A program made the position numbers and the translations under genes. A stretch of 64,000 bases of DNA from Vicinamibacterales bacterium (GTDB lineage: Bacteria > Acidobacteriota > Vicinamibacteria > Vicinamibacterales > UBA2999): positions 124,001-188,000 of the forward strand of contig JBAZYO010000003.1 in NCBI GenBank assembly GCA_041659285.1. Reading direction: 5' to 3'. The notes under the pieces are model-generated. The model was not told the origin of the DNA. It was given only the letters and a program-made list of their open reading frames with translations, and did no database searches. Position 1 is the stretch's first letter, and each line of letters opens with the position of its first letter. Below are positions 46,247 to 58,115 of the stretch, piece after piece.

Positions 46247-47185
46247 CTAGGCCAGAACCACTGCCGCGTGCAGGAATCCCGCCGTCTTGCCCGGCTTGGC
46301 CAGGCCCACCAGGGCCCCGTCAGGCCCGATCAGCCTGACCAGGTCGGGCAGGGGGTTCAGCACCGCCTGGAGGTCGCCTGGGGCGATTTCCAGGCCGTTT
46401 CTGACCCGTTCCACGTGCTCCGCGCCCCTCAGGGTCACGGCCGGCAGGTCCGGGAGCAGGGCGTTGAACGGCAGCAGGCGTGCGGCCAGGGCCTCCCGGC
46501 CCGCCTGCAACACGTCGGCCAGCGGCACGGCACCCTCCAGCCCAAATTCCCCGGACCGCGTGCGGCGCAGGCCCACCAGCACCGCCCCCATGCCGAGCGC
46601 CGCCCCGAGGTCGTGGGCGAGGGAGCGCACGTAGAAGCCGGCAGTCACCCGCATCCGCAGCACCGCTGCTTCGCCGTCGAACGAGATCAGGTCGAGTTGC
46701 CGGACGGTCACCGTCACGGCCTTGGGCAGCACCTGCACATCCCCGGCCTTTACCTTCCGGGCCAGGTCGTACGAGCGCTCGCCGTCGATGTTCTTCGCCG
46801 AGAAGGCGGGCGGGGTCTGTTCGAACGTGCCGCGAAACCGCGCCAGCGCCGCCTCGGTCTGCTCGCGGGTGGGGCGATCGGCTGAGGTGGTCGTCACGGC
46901 ACCCATCGCGTCGTAGGTGTTCGTGGCGCGCCCGAAGGCCACGGTGGCCTCGTAGTCCTTGTCGCTGGCGGTCAGGAATTGCGCGAGGCGCGTGGCGCGG
47001 CCGATGACCAGCGGCAGCACGCCGGTGGCCATCGGGTCCAGCGTGCCGGTGTGGCCGATGCGCGAGACGCCCAGCGCCCGGCGCGCGAGCGACACGACAT
47101 CGTGCGAGGTCGGCCCCTGCGGTTTGTCGACGACCAGCACGCCGTCTGGAAAGGCCGGGGTCTGACCCCGCGCGGCCGTGCTCAC
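46247..47185 (-). CDS. truB: tRNA pseudouridine-55 synthase TruB
   Basis: 312 residues, GTG start. The catalytic motif GHTGTLDPMATGVLPL contains Asp50; DKPQGPTSHDVV and GFYVRSLAHDLGAALGMG are also typical. It makes pseudouridine 55 in the T-loop of tRNAs. The first 13 residues (STAARGQTPAFP) precede the usual family start DGVLVVDKPQG and are translated from a GGGGTCTGACCCC repeat, so the N-terminus has been extended by repeat sequence. The start overlaps the nrnA stop. Confidence 0.95.
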   Translation of the reverse strand: MSTAARGQTPAFPDGVLVVDKPQGPTSHDVVSLARRALGVSRIGHTGTLDPMATGVLPLVIGRATRLAQFLTASDKDYEATVAFGRATNTYDAMGAVTTTSADRPTREQTEAALARFRGTFEQTPPAFSAKNIDGERSYDLARKVKAGDVQVLPKAVTVTVRQLDLISFDGEAAVLRMRVTAGFYVRSLAHDLGAALGMGAVLVGLRRTRSGEFGLEGAVPLADVLQAGREALAARLLPFNALLPDLPAVTLRGAEHVERVRNGLEIAPGDLQAVLNPLPDLVRLIGPDGALVGLAKPGKTAGFLHAAVVLA

Positions 47186-47202
47186 AAGGGGTCTGACCCC
47201 TT
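47157..47202. repeat. Paired GGGGTCNGACCCC palindromes, copy 2
   Basis: GGGGTCTGACCCC at 47157-47169 and 47188-47200 (extended to AAGGGGTCTGACCCCTT), 31 bases centre to centre. They bridge the nrnA 3' end and the truB 5' end and are translated in both genes. Confidence 0.75.
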
Positions 47203-48174
47203 CGTCGCTTGCACGAGCAACTCGCCGAAACGCTTCTGCACCGCCGCCAGGTCGCCGGTCGTCGAACAGCCCGCGGCGTTGGTATGGCCGCCGCCACCGA
47301 AGTTCCGGGCCACGGCGCCGATGTCAACCGCGCCCTTCGAACGCATGCTCACGCGCCAGTCGTGATCGCCGGCCTCCTTGAAGAAGGCCACCGCTTCGAT
47401 CTCCTTCACCGTCAGCGGGAAGTTGATCAGGCCCTCGAGGTCGTCGCTGCTGCCGCCGAGGTCGTCCATCAGCTTCTGCGTGATGGCGAGCAGCGCGACC
47501 TTGCCGTCGCCGTGGATCACCATGTCGTTGAGCACGGCACCGAAAATCCGCACCCGCGCCAGGCTGTTGCTGTCGTAGTGCGTGCGCGCGATCCACTGGG
47601 GGTTGGCGCCGGCCTCGACCGAGCGCCGCGCCACCTCGTAGGTGCGGGGCGAGAGGTGCGAGAAGTGGAACGAGCCGGTGTCGGTCAGCACCGCCAGGTA
47701 GATGTGCGTGGCGATGTCGGGCGTCAGCGGCACGCCAAGGGCATCGATCAGGGTGCACACCATCTCGCCGCACGCCGCCGCGGACTGATCGATCCACTGC
47801 AGGCTGCCGTAGCCGGTGTTGCCCGGATGGTGGTCGATGTTGAACACCGGCGAGCGGTCGAGACCCTTCACGCCGGTGCGCGAGAGGTCGCTGCATTCCA
47901 TGATCAGCGCCGCATCGAAGGTCTCGGTGATCTCGGTGGTGATGCGAATGCCGTCAACAGCGGGGAAGGGCTGGAGGAACAGCGGCGGCACCGCGTCGGT
48001 GACGACGATGGCGTCTTTGCCCATGGCGCGGAGCGCCAGCGCCATCGCCACGGCGGAGCCGATGGCGTCGCCGTCGGGCCGCTGATGCGAGGCGATCACG
48101 AAGCGGCGGCCGGCGTGGATGGCCGCGACCAGCGCCGCCGGGGCCGCCTTCGCCGGGCTACTTGGGTTCGTCAT
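47182..48174 (-). CDS. nrnA: Bifunctional oligoribonuclease / PAP phosphatase (DHH family)
   Basis: 330 residues from the ATG at 48174, inside the rbfA 3' end. DHH phosphoesterase signatures: SHQRPDGDAIGSAVAMAL (metal-binding Asp pair), NIDHHPGNT (the DHH motif), and the C-terminal DHHA1 sequence NFGGGGHTNAAG. It degrades 2-5-nt RNAs and 3'-phosphoadenosine phosphate. Its place between rbfA and truB is common in many phyla. The last residues, KGSDPL, come from a dispersed repeat. Confidence 0.92.
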   Translation of the reverse strand: MTNPSSPAKAAPAALVAAIHAGRRFVIASHQRPDGDAIGSAVAMALALRAMGKDAIVVTDAVPPLFLQPFPAVDGIRITTEITETFDAALIMECSDLSRTGVKGLDRSPVFNIDHHPGNTGYGSLQWIDQSAAACGEMVCTLIDALGVPLTPDIATHIYLAVLTDTGSFHFSHLSPRTYEVARRSVEAGANPQWIARTHYDSNSLARVRIFGAVLNDMVIHGDGKVALLAITQKLMDDLGGSSDDLEGLINFPLTVKEIEAVAFFKEAGDHDWRVSMRSKGAVDIGAVARNFGGGGHTNAAGCSTTGDLAAVQKRFGELLVQATKGSDPL

Positions 48175-48595
48175 GCTTCGGCGCGGCGTCGGCGGGCGTC
48201 GCCGCCGGCGTTTCGACGAAGTCCGCGCTCGCCACCGTGCGCGCGGCTTCTTCCGCGTGGATCTCCTGGATGATCTCCTCGATGCGGGCCTGGGCGGCGA
48301 CCGACTCGTCAAAGATGAACTTGACCTCGGGGACGCGGCGCAGCCCGAGGCGCTCGGCCAGCAGGTGCCGGACGAAGCCGGTGGCGCGCTCGAGCGCCTT
48401 GGTGGTCTTCTTGCGCTCGGCGGCGTCGCCGATGATGGTCCAGTAGATGCGGGCGAGCGAGAGGTCGCCGGTGACCTTGATGCGGGTCACGGTGACGAGG
48501 CCGACGCCCGGATCGCGGACCTCGGTGGCCAGCATCTGGCTCACTTCTTCGCGGACTTGTTCCTGGATGCGCTCGACGCGATGGGTGAGAGCCAT
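48158..48595 (-). CDS. rbfA: Ribosome-binding factor A
   Basis: 145 residues starting at the ATG that gives the family N-terminus ALTHRVERIQEQVREEVSQM. KH-like fold with VTVTRIKVTGDLSLARIYWT and FVRHLLAERLGLRRVPEVKF. It assists late 30S maturation. The C-terminal 30 residues are an Ala/Thr/Pro-rich tail beyond the usual domain. The 3' end overlaps nrnA by 17 bases. Confidence 0.95.
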   Translation of the reverse strand: MALTHRVERIQEQVREEVSQMLATEVRDPGVGLVTVTRIKVTGDLSLARIYWTIIGDAAERKKTTKALERATGFVRHLLAERLGLRRVPEVKFIFDESVAAQARIEEIIQEIHAEEAARTVASADFVETPAATPADAAPKHDEPK

Positions 48596-48626
48596 GGGTA
48601 TTGCCGGACCTTGGTGAGAAACCGAG

Positions 48627-48655
48627 CCGGGGGCACCCTTGTGAGGCACCCCCGG
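48627..48655 (-). other. GC-rich hairpin between infB and rbfA
   Basis: CCGGGGG and CCCCCGG pair over 7 bp around a 15-nt loop containing GGCACC-like sequence. It follows the infB stop by 15 bases and may attenuate or stabilise the operon mRNA; its sequence resembles the GGCACCCC repeat family. Confidence 0.4.
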
Positions 48656-48670
48656 TGATGAAACCCTGTC

Positions 48671-51496
<2,826 letters not shown>

Positions 51497-51518
51497 AACG
51501 CGTTTCCTCTGGTCTCGA

Positions 51519-52733
<1,215 letters not shown>

Positions 52734-52790
52734 GATTCGGTGATCAACCTTGCATGCCGGGCCGCGACATCGCCGCAGCCCGCAGGTACT

Positions 52791-53267
52791 CTAAAACTCC
52801 AGGTCGAGGTGGGCGCGCTTGATGAGGCTCAACGGCAGCTTCACCAGCTTCTTGCCCTCCGACTCGAACAGTACGTCGTCTCCCTCGACGCCTTTCAGCC
52901 GTCCCGAGAACGCCGTTTGGCGCCCGACCGGCTGCGAGGTCACGACCTTGGCCCAGCGCCCGGCGAACCGCCGGTAATCGTCGGCGTGCCGCAAGGGCCG
53001 GTCCAAACCCGGTGACGACACCTCGAAGGTGTACTCACCGGGCATCACATCCTCGACGTCGAGCAGCGTGCCCAATTCCTCGGCGACGCGCGCGCAGTCT
53101 TCGATGCTCACACTTTCTTCCGGCTTCGACGCAGGCCCCGGCCGATCGACGATGACCCGCAGCACATGCTGGCCACCTTCTCGTTTCAACTCGACATCAA
53201 AAATGTCGAGGCCGTAGGACCCGGCGATGCGGGCCGCCATTTCGCGGACGCGTTCGAGCGGGCTCAA
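52791..53267 (-). CDS. rimP: Ribosome maturation factor RimP
   Basis: 158 residues from a TTG at 53267, which gives the normal family length; a downstream ATG at 53240 is the alternative. Recognisable stretches: GLDIFDVELKREGGQHVLRV, VSIEDCARVAEELGTLLDVE, YTFEVSSPGLDRPLRH. It helps 30S assembly. It is the first gene of the operon and its start codon lies within a GGGCT...AGCCC hairpin next to a T-run, which could make its translation dependent on mRNA folding. Confidence 0.92.
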   Translation of the reverse strand: MSPLERVREMAARIAGSYGLDIFDVELKREGGQHVLRVIVDRPGPASKPEESVSIEDCARVAEELGTLLDVEDVMPGEYTFEVSSPGLDRPLRHADDYRRFAGRWAKVVTSQPVGRQTAFSGRLKGVEGDDVLFESEGKKLVKLPLSLIKRAHLDLEF

Positions 53268-53289
53268 AAAAAGCCCCCTATAAACACAA

Positions 53290-53313
53290 AGAGTGGGCTA
53301 AAAGGCCCACTCT
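53290..53313 (-). promoter_or_regulatory. Leader hairpin of the rimP-nusA-infB operon, possible attenuator
   Basis: A perfect 9-bp stem (AGAGTGGGC / GCCCACTCT, 6-nt loop) lies 23 bases before the rimP start. On the minus strand it is followed by TTTGTGTTTA, so it can act as an intrinsic terminator in the leader. NusA, encoded by the operon, would be a natural modulator; that is inference. Confidence 0.55.
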
Positions 53314-53405
53314 GGTTACCCAGACTAAGAACCGACCTCATAGTGTAACACGACGGCGCGGGGCAGGGCCCCGCGTGGGGCTCGCGGCCTCGCCGCTCGT
53401 GGGGG

Positions 53406-54770
53406 TCAGAGGGGGCGGGCGATGAGGTCGTAATCCTGGGCGCCGACGATTTCGACGTCCACGAAGGTGCCCATGGGGAAGCTGGAGGGGTCGCATTCGG
53501 TCAGGTAGACCACCGGGTCGATGTCGGGGGCCTGGCCCGGCAGGCGGCCCTGGAGGACCAGCTCATGCTCTGGAGAGGGGCCGTCCACGACCAACCGGGT
53601 CTTTTCGCCGAGCCGGCTCTGCTGGCGGGCCGCGACGATGTCCCGCTGGCGGGCCATCAGCCGGTCTTGCCGCTTCCGCTTGGTGGCCGCCGGCACGTCG
53701 TCCTTCAGGTCGTGCGCCGAGGTGCCCTCCTCGTGCGAATACGTGAAGACGCCGACATGGTCGAAGCCGATTTCCGAGATGAAGGCTTCGAGCTCGGCGA
53801 AGTCGTCCGCGGTCTCGCCGGGGAAGCCGACGATGAAGGTGGTGCGGAGGGCGACGTTCGGGATGCGGGCGCGGATGTTCTCGAGCAGCCGCACGTACGA
53901 CTTGCGGGTGCCGGGACGCTTCATCCGCTTGAGCACCGCGTCAGACGCGTGCTGCAGCGGCAGGTCGATGTACTTCACCACCTTGTCGAGATCGGCAATG
54001 GCGTCGATCACTTCGTCGTTGATGGTGGTGGGGTAGAGGTACAGGAGGCGGATCCACTCGATGCCGTCCACCTCGTTGAGCGCCGTGAGCAGCTTCGGCA
54101 GCGCGCCGCGCTCGCCACGATCGATGCCGTAGAACGTGCTGTCCTGCGAGATCAGCAGCAGTTCCTTGACGCCCTGCGCCGCGAGCTGGTGCGCTTCCTG
54201 CACGATCGAGTCGATCGGCCGGCTGCGATAGTGGCCGCGCATCTTCGGGATGATGCAGAAGGCGCACTTGTAGTCGCAGCCTTCGGCGATCTTCACGTAG
54301 GCGTAATGGCCAGGAGTGACGCGCTTGCGCGGGGTGTTGGCGTCGTAAATGTAGGTGGGCAGGTCCACGCCGAAGACGGGCTTCTTGTGGAACGTCATCG
54401 GCACTGCGGCGCCCGGTTCGCGCACCTGGCCCGCCATGAACCCGGCAAGCCCTTCGACTTCACCCGTGCCGTAGATCGCGTCGATCTCGGGAATTGCCTT
54501 CTTGAGCTCGTCGCGGTAGCGCTCGGCCATGCAGCCGGTGACCACCAGCTTGCGGCCGGGCACCTGCTTCTTGAGTTCGGCCATCTCGAGGATGGTGTCG
54601 ATGGATTCCTGCTTGGCGCGATCGATGAAGGCGCAGGTGTTCACCACGAGCACGTCGGCCTGCGACGCATCCGCGGTGATCTCGTGCCCGTCCTTCTCGG
54701 CCATGCCGAGCATGACCTCGGAGTCGACGAGATTCTTGGGACACCCTAAGGAGACGAACCCTATCTTCAT
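53406..54770 (-). CDS. rimO: Ribosomal protein S12 methylthiotransferase RimO
   Basis: 454 residues. N-terminal MTTase domain beginning MKIGFVSLGCPKNLVDSEVM, the RimO form rather than MiaB, with cysteines for the auxiliary cluster (Cys10, then VVNTCAF and TGCMAE). The radical SAM site is CDYKCAFCIIP. A TRAM-like domain ends the protein. It adds a methylthio group to an Asp of S12. Free-standing between the translation block and asnS. Confidence 0.95.
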   Translation of the reverse strand: MKIGFVSLGCPKNLVDSEVMLGMAEKDGHEITADASQADVLVVNTCAFIDRAKQESIDTILEMAELKKQVPGRKLVVTGCMAERYRDELKKAIPEIDAIYGTGEVEGLAGFMAGQVREPGAAVPMTFHKKPVFGVDLPTYIYDANTPRKRVTPGHYAYVKIAEGCDYKCAFCIIPKMRGHYRSRPIDSIVQEAHQLAAQGVKELLLISQDSTFYGIDRGERGALPKLLTALNEVDGIEWIRLLYLYPTTINDEVIDAIADLDKVVKYIDLPLQHASDAVLKRMKRPGTRKSYVRLLENIRARIPNVALRTTFIVGFPGETADDFAELEAFISEIGFDHVGVFTYSHEEGTSAHDLKDDVPAATKRKRQDRLMARQRDIVAARQQSRLGEKTRLVVDGPSPEHELVLQGRLPGQAPDIDPVVYLTECDPSSFPMGTFVDVEIVGAQDYDLIARPL

Positions 54771-54804
54771 TGCGAACTAGCCAGTTTAACAGGAGTTAAA
54801 GAGA

Positions 54805-54840
54805 TTAGGAGAAACGGCTCCTAACCTCCTGATCTTCTGT
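54805..54840 (-). terminator. Terminator-like hairpin and 15-mer repeat after asnS
   Basis: ACAGAAGATCAGGAG (minus strand, 54826-54840) abuts the asnS stop and is identical to the arm of the inverted repeat at 12569. It is followed by the hairpin TTAGGAG / CTCCTAA (54805-54824) and a T-rich stretch (TCTCTTTAA). Confidence 0.6.
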
Positions 54841-56133
54841 TTATGGGTAGATCCGGTAGAGCATGCGCGGATACGGAATGGTCTCGCGCACGTGTTCCAG
54901 CCCGCAGATCCAGCTGACGCAGCGCTCGATGCCCATGCCGAAGCCGCCGTGCGGCACCGAGCCGTAGCGGCGCAGGTCGAGGTACCACTCGAACGCTTCC
55001 TGCGGCAGGTCGTGCTCCTTGATGCGCTGCAGCAGCAGATCGAGATCGTCGAGGCGCTGGCCGCCGCCGATGATCTCGCCGTAGCCCTCGGGCGCGAGCA
55101 CGTCCACGCACAGCGCCTTGTCCATCTCGTTCGGATCCGGCTTCATGTAGAACGCCTTGATCGCGGCGGGGTAGTGCGTCACGCACACCGGGCGATCGAA
55201 CTGCTCCGACAGCACGGTCTCGTCGGTGCCGCCGAAGTCGCCGCCCACCTGGAAGGGCAGGCCCTTGTCGAGCAGGATCTTCGCGGCCTCGTCGTAGTGG
55301 AGGCGCGGGAACGGCGCCTTCACCGCTTCGAGCTTGCTGGTGTTGCGCTCGAGCGTCTTCAGTTCCTTCGCCCGGCGATCCAGCACGCGCGCCACCACCG
55401 AGGTGATCAGCCCCTCGGCCAGCGTGATCACGTCGTTCAGGTCGGCGTAGGCCATCTCGGGCTCGACCATCCAGAACTCGGTCAGGTGCCGCCGCGTCTT
55501 GCTCTTCTCAGCGCGGAAGGTCGGGCCGAAGGCGTAGACCTTGCCGAGCGCCATGGCGTTGGCTTCGTTGTAGAGCTGCCCGCTCTGCGTCAGGTAGGCC
55601 TTCTCGTGCTCGAAGTACTCCACCGGGAACAGCGTGGTGGTGCCTTCGCATGCCGCCGGCGTGAAGATCGGCGTGTCGGCCAGGATGAAGCCCTGGCCGT
55701 TGAAGAAGTCGCGGACGGCGTTGATGATCTCGTGGCGGACCCGCAGGATCGCCGTCTGCCGCTCGGCGCGAATCCAGAGATGGCGCCGGTCCATGAGGAA
55801 GTCGACGCCGTGTTCCTTCGGCGTGATCGGGTAGTCGTGCGCCTCGTTCACGACCTCGAGGCCGCTGGCGATCAACTCGTAGCCGCCCGCCGCGCGTTCA
55901 TCGGCGCGGACCGTGCCGGTAACGATGATGGCGCTTTCCTGGCTGAGGTGATCCGCCACGGCAAAGGTGGCCTCGTCCACGTCCTTCTTGCCCATCACCA
56001 CCTGCAGAAAGCCCGTGCCGTCGCGGATCACGATGAAGTGGATCTTGCCGCTCGACCGCCGGTTGTGCAGCCAGCCCTTGATGGTCACCGACTCGCCGAC
56101 GTGGTCGCCGATCTTGTTGATGTATGTCTGCAT
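54841..56133 (-). CDS. asnS: Asparaginyl-tRNA synthetase
   Basis: 430 residues. N-terminal OB-fold anticodon-binding domain (VGESVTIKGWLHNRRSSGKI), then the class II catalytic core: ILADTPIFTPAACEGTTTLF, motif 2 FGPTFRAEKSKTRRHLTEFW and motif 3 GFGMGIERCVSWICG. The sequence VEPEMAYADLND favours AsnRS over AspRS, which would also carry a GAD insertion absent here. It charges tRNA-Asn, so an amidotransferase route is not the sole one. Confidence 0.95.
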   Translation of the reverse strand: MQTYINKIGDHVGESVTIKGWLHNRRSSGKIHFIVIRDGTGFLQVVMGKKDVDEATFAVADHLSQESAIIVTGTVRADERAAGGYELIASGLEVVNEAHDYPITPKEHGVDFLMDRRHLWIRAERQTAILRVRHEIINAVRDFFNGQGFILADTPIFTPAACEGTTTLFPVEYFEHEKAYLTQSGQLYNEANAMALGKVYAFGPTFRAEKSKTRRHLTEFWMVEPEMAYADLNDVITLAEGLITSVVARVLDRRAKELKTLERNTSKLEAVKAPFPRLHYDEAAKILLDKGLPFQVGGDFGGTDETVLSEQFDRPVCVTHYPAAIKAFYMKPDPNEMDKALCVDVLAPEGYGEIIGGGQRLDDLDLLLQRIKEHDLPQEAFEWYLDLRRYGSVPHGGFGMGIERCVSWICGLEHVRETIPYPRMLYRIYP

Positions 56134-56151
56134 GTGTATGTGCTCTGCGTC

Positions 56152-56193
56152 GGGGTCCGACCCCTCGGCAATCTCTACTCGGGGTCGGACCCC
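56152..56193. repeat. Paired GGGGTCNGACCCC palindromes, copy 3
   Basis: GGGGTCCGACCCC (56152-56164) and GGGGTCGGACCCC (56181-56193), 29 bases centre to centre as in the pair at 23769, with a related spacer. The right palindrome is translated as the C-terminal GPGSDPE of the isomerase gene. Confidence 0.78.
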
Positions 56194-57044
56194 GGTCCCA
56201 ACATCTCGTCGCCGATATTCAGGAGCGACTCAAACCGTTCACGCGCCTTCACCGCGCGCTCGAGCACCGGGCGGCGTTCGGCGGCCACCGCCAGCTCGAA
56301 CATCCACGCGCCGTCGTAGCCGACCTTCTGGAAGGCCAGCAGCGTCGCGTCCCAATCCACCACACCCTGGCCGGGAACCAGGTGATCGTCACCGCGGCCC
56401 CGATTGTCGTGCAGGTGGGTCGTGAGCAGGTGGCCCGAACACGCTTCGATCGCGTCCACCACGTCACCCATCAGCCGGGCGTGGCCCACGTCCATGCAAA
56501 TGCCGAGGTCGTCGGCGTCGAGGTCGCTCTCGAGCAGTTCGACCAGCGACGTCGGGGTGGACAACCCGTTCGGGATCACTTCGACCGCCAGCCTGACGCC
56601 GACACCGGCGGCGACCGGCGACAGCTCTTCGAGGCTGCGGATGAGCGACGGCAGGTGGTTGTCGGCCGGCAGCCCGTGCGGCGCCGGGACGCCGCAGTGG
56701 AGCACCAGCACCTGGTAGGGCAGCACCGCCGCGACGTTCAGCACCGCCGTGGTTTCCGCCACCGCGCGCTTCCGCCTGGGCTCGTCCGACGCGGCCAGCG
56801 TGTAGCCGTCCTGCCACGTGCCCTTGACGTAGGTGGCCGCGATCGGCGCGTGGAACGAATGCAGCGTGAGCCGGGTGTCGTCCAGCCATTCGGCCAGCGC
56901 GATGGCGGCGCGGCGATCGAAGTAGTCGAAGTGATCGCGCACGGCGAACACTTCGACGGCATCGAATCCGTGTGCCGCAATCTCGACCAGGTGGTCCCGG
57001 TCCAATCGGTCGCTCAGATACAGGTGAGTGGAAATGCCAAACAC
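56175..57044 (-). CDS. TIM-barrel sugar phosphate isomerase/epimerase family protein
   Basis: 289 residues, GTG start. AP-endonuclease-2-like TIM barrel: it begins MFGISTHLYLSDRLDRDHL, with metal-ligand type residues in VLHCGV, AVEVIPNG, ICMDVGHARLMG and TTHLHDNRGRGDDH, and ends the barrel with MFELA. Such enzymes isomerise sugars or inositols; the substrate cannot be told. The final residues come from a dispersed repeat. It lies upstream of asnS on the same strand with a 41-base gap. Confidence 0.8.
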   Translation of the reverse strand: MFGISTHLYLSDRLDRDHLVEIAAHGFDAVEVFAVRDHFDYFDRRAAIALAEWLDDTRLTLHSFHAPIAATYVKGTWQDGYTLAASDEPRRKRAVAETTAVLNVAAVLPYQVLVLHCGVPAPHGLPADNHLPSLIRSLEELSPVAAGVGVRLAVEVIPNGLSTPTSLVELLESDLDADDLGICMDVGHARLMGDVVDAIEACSGHLLTTHLHDNRGRGDDHLVPGQGVVDWDATLLAFQKVGYDGAWMFELAVAAERRPVLERAVKARERFESLLNIGDEMLGPGSDPE

Positions 57045-57096
57045 GGTCAGCTGCCTCAGGCCCCAAGCCTCAAGTCACAAGCCCCAAGTCGTTAGT

Positions 57097-58083
57097 CTAT
57101 AGCCACTCGTCGAGCAGTTCCCGCAGCCGCGCGAAGCGCGGGTACCTGGCCAGGTTGGCCTTCACATGGCTGAGCGTGCGCGGGATGTACTGGATGTACA
57201 CCGTGTTGTTGCGCGTCGTCGTCATGTAGCCGAAGGTGCCGAGCGCCTTGAGGTTGCGCTGCAGGGCCATCAGGTCGAACCGGCGCCGGAACCCGGCCTC
57301 GTCCTGGGCGCGGCCCTCGCCCTTCAGCGCCAGGAAGAAGGCGATCAGCTCGTCCACCTGCGCGCCCGTGAGATCCACGTACGAGTCGCGGAGCAGCGAC
57401 ACCAGGTCGTAGGTGTCGGGGCCCATGCGCGCGTCCTGGAAGTCGATGATGTAGAGCGACCCGTCGTGCAGCATCAGGTTGCGGCTGTGGTAGTCGCGAT
57501 GGCACAACACGCGGGGCTCGCCGGCCAGTTCCGCGACGATCGCCGACCACTCGGCGCGCACCGCCTCGCGCTGCGGGCCGGTGAGCGCCGCGCCCTTGTA
57601 GGCGACCAGGTAGTGCTTGACGAAGAACTCCAGCTCCCAGGTCAGTTTGTCCACGTCGAAGGCAATGTTGTAGGGCGGATAGGCATTGGACCGCAACGCC
57701 TCGCCGCGCTGCTGCAGGCGGGCGATGAACGACACCGCCTGGCGGTAGAGGGCGGCGTGCTCCGCCGGCGTGGCGGCGCCGAGGTGCGCCTGCAGCGTGA
57801 CGTCGCCCAGGTCCTCGAGGCCCAGCACGCCCAGTTCATCCGAATGATGCAGGATGGCCGGCACCGGCAGCGGGATCTGCTGCAGCAGGCGCGCCACCGC
57901 CACGAACGGCATGGTCGCAAAGTCGATGGGCCCCTGGTGCAGGGCCAGGACGATCGGCTTCTCGCCCTTTATCAGCACGCGGAAGTAGCGGCGATCCGAG
58001 GCATCGCCGGTCAGGGGCATGACCGTCGTCACGCGGGCGGTCAGGTTCTGGAGGCTGAGGTATTGCTCGAGGCGTGGGTCCAA
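57097..58083 (-). CDS. AmgK-like sugar kinase (aminoglycoside phosphotransferase fold)
   Basis: 328 residues, TTG start. The APH-fold kinase shows TGDASDRRYFR near the start (as in AmgK), the catalytic loop CHRDYHSRNLMLHDG and metal-binding IDFQDARMGPDTYDLVSLL. AmgK phosphorylates MurNAc or GlcNAc at C1 in cell-wall recycling, with MurU as partner. A nucleotidyltransferase gene lies directly upstream in the same direction, supporting this role. Substrate specificity is inferred, so no symbol is given. Confidence 0.75.
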   Translation of the reverse strand: MDPRLEQYLSLQNLTARVTTVMPLTGDASDRRYFRVLIKGEKPIVLALHQGPIDFATMPFVAVARLLQQIPLPVPAILHHSDELGVLGLEDLGDVTLQAHLGAATPAEHAALYRQAVSFIARLQQRGEALRSNAYPPYNIAFDVDKLTWELEFFVKHYLVAYKGAALTGPQREAVRAEWSAIVAELAGEPRVLCHRDYHSRNLMLHDGSLYIIDFQDARMGPDTYDLVSLLRDSYVDLTGAQVDELIAFFLALKGEGRAQDEAGFRRRFDLMALQRNLKALGTFGYMTTTRNNTVYIQYIPRTLSHVKANLARYPRFARLRELLDEWL

Positions 58084-58115
58084 GGTTCGAAGGGTGCTGA
58101 AAGGTTCAGAAAGGG

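Noticed and set aside
53260..53270. Programmed frameshift at the seven-T run at the rimP start
   Set aside because: The run lies at the start codon itself and no upstream frame with coding character joins it.
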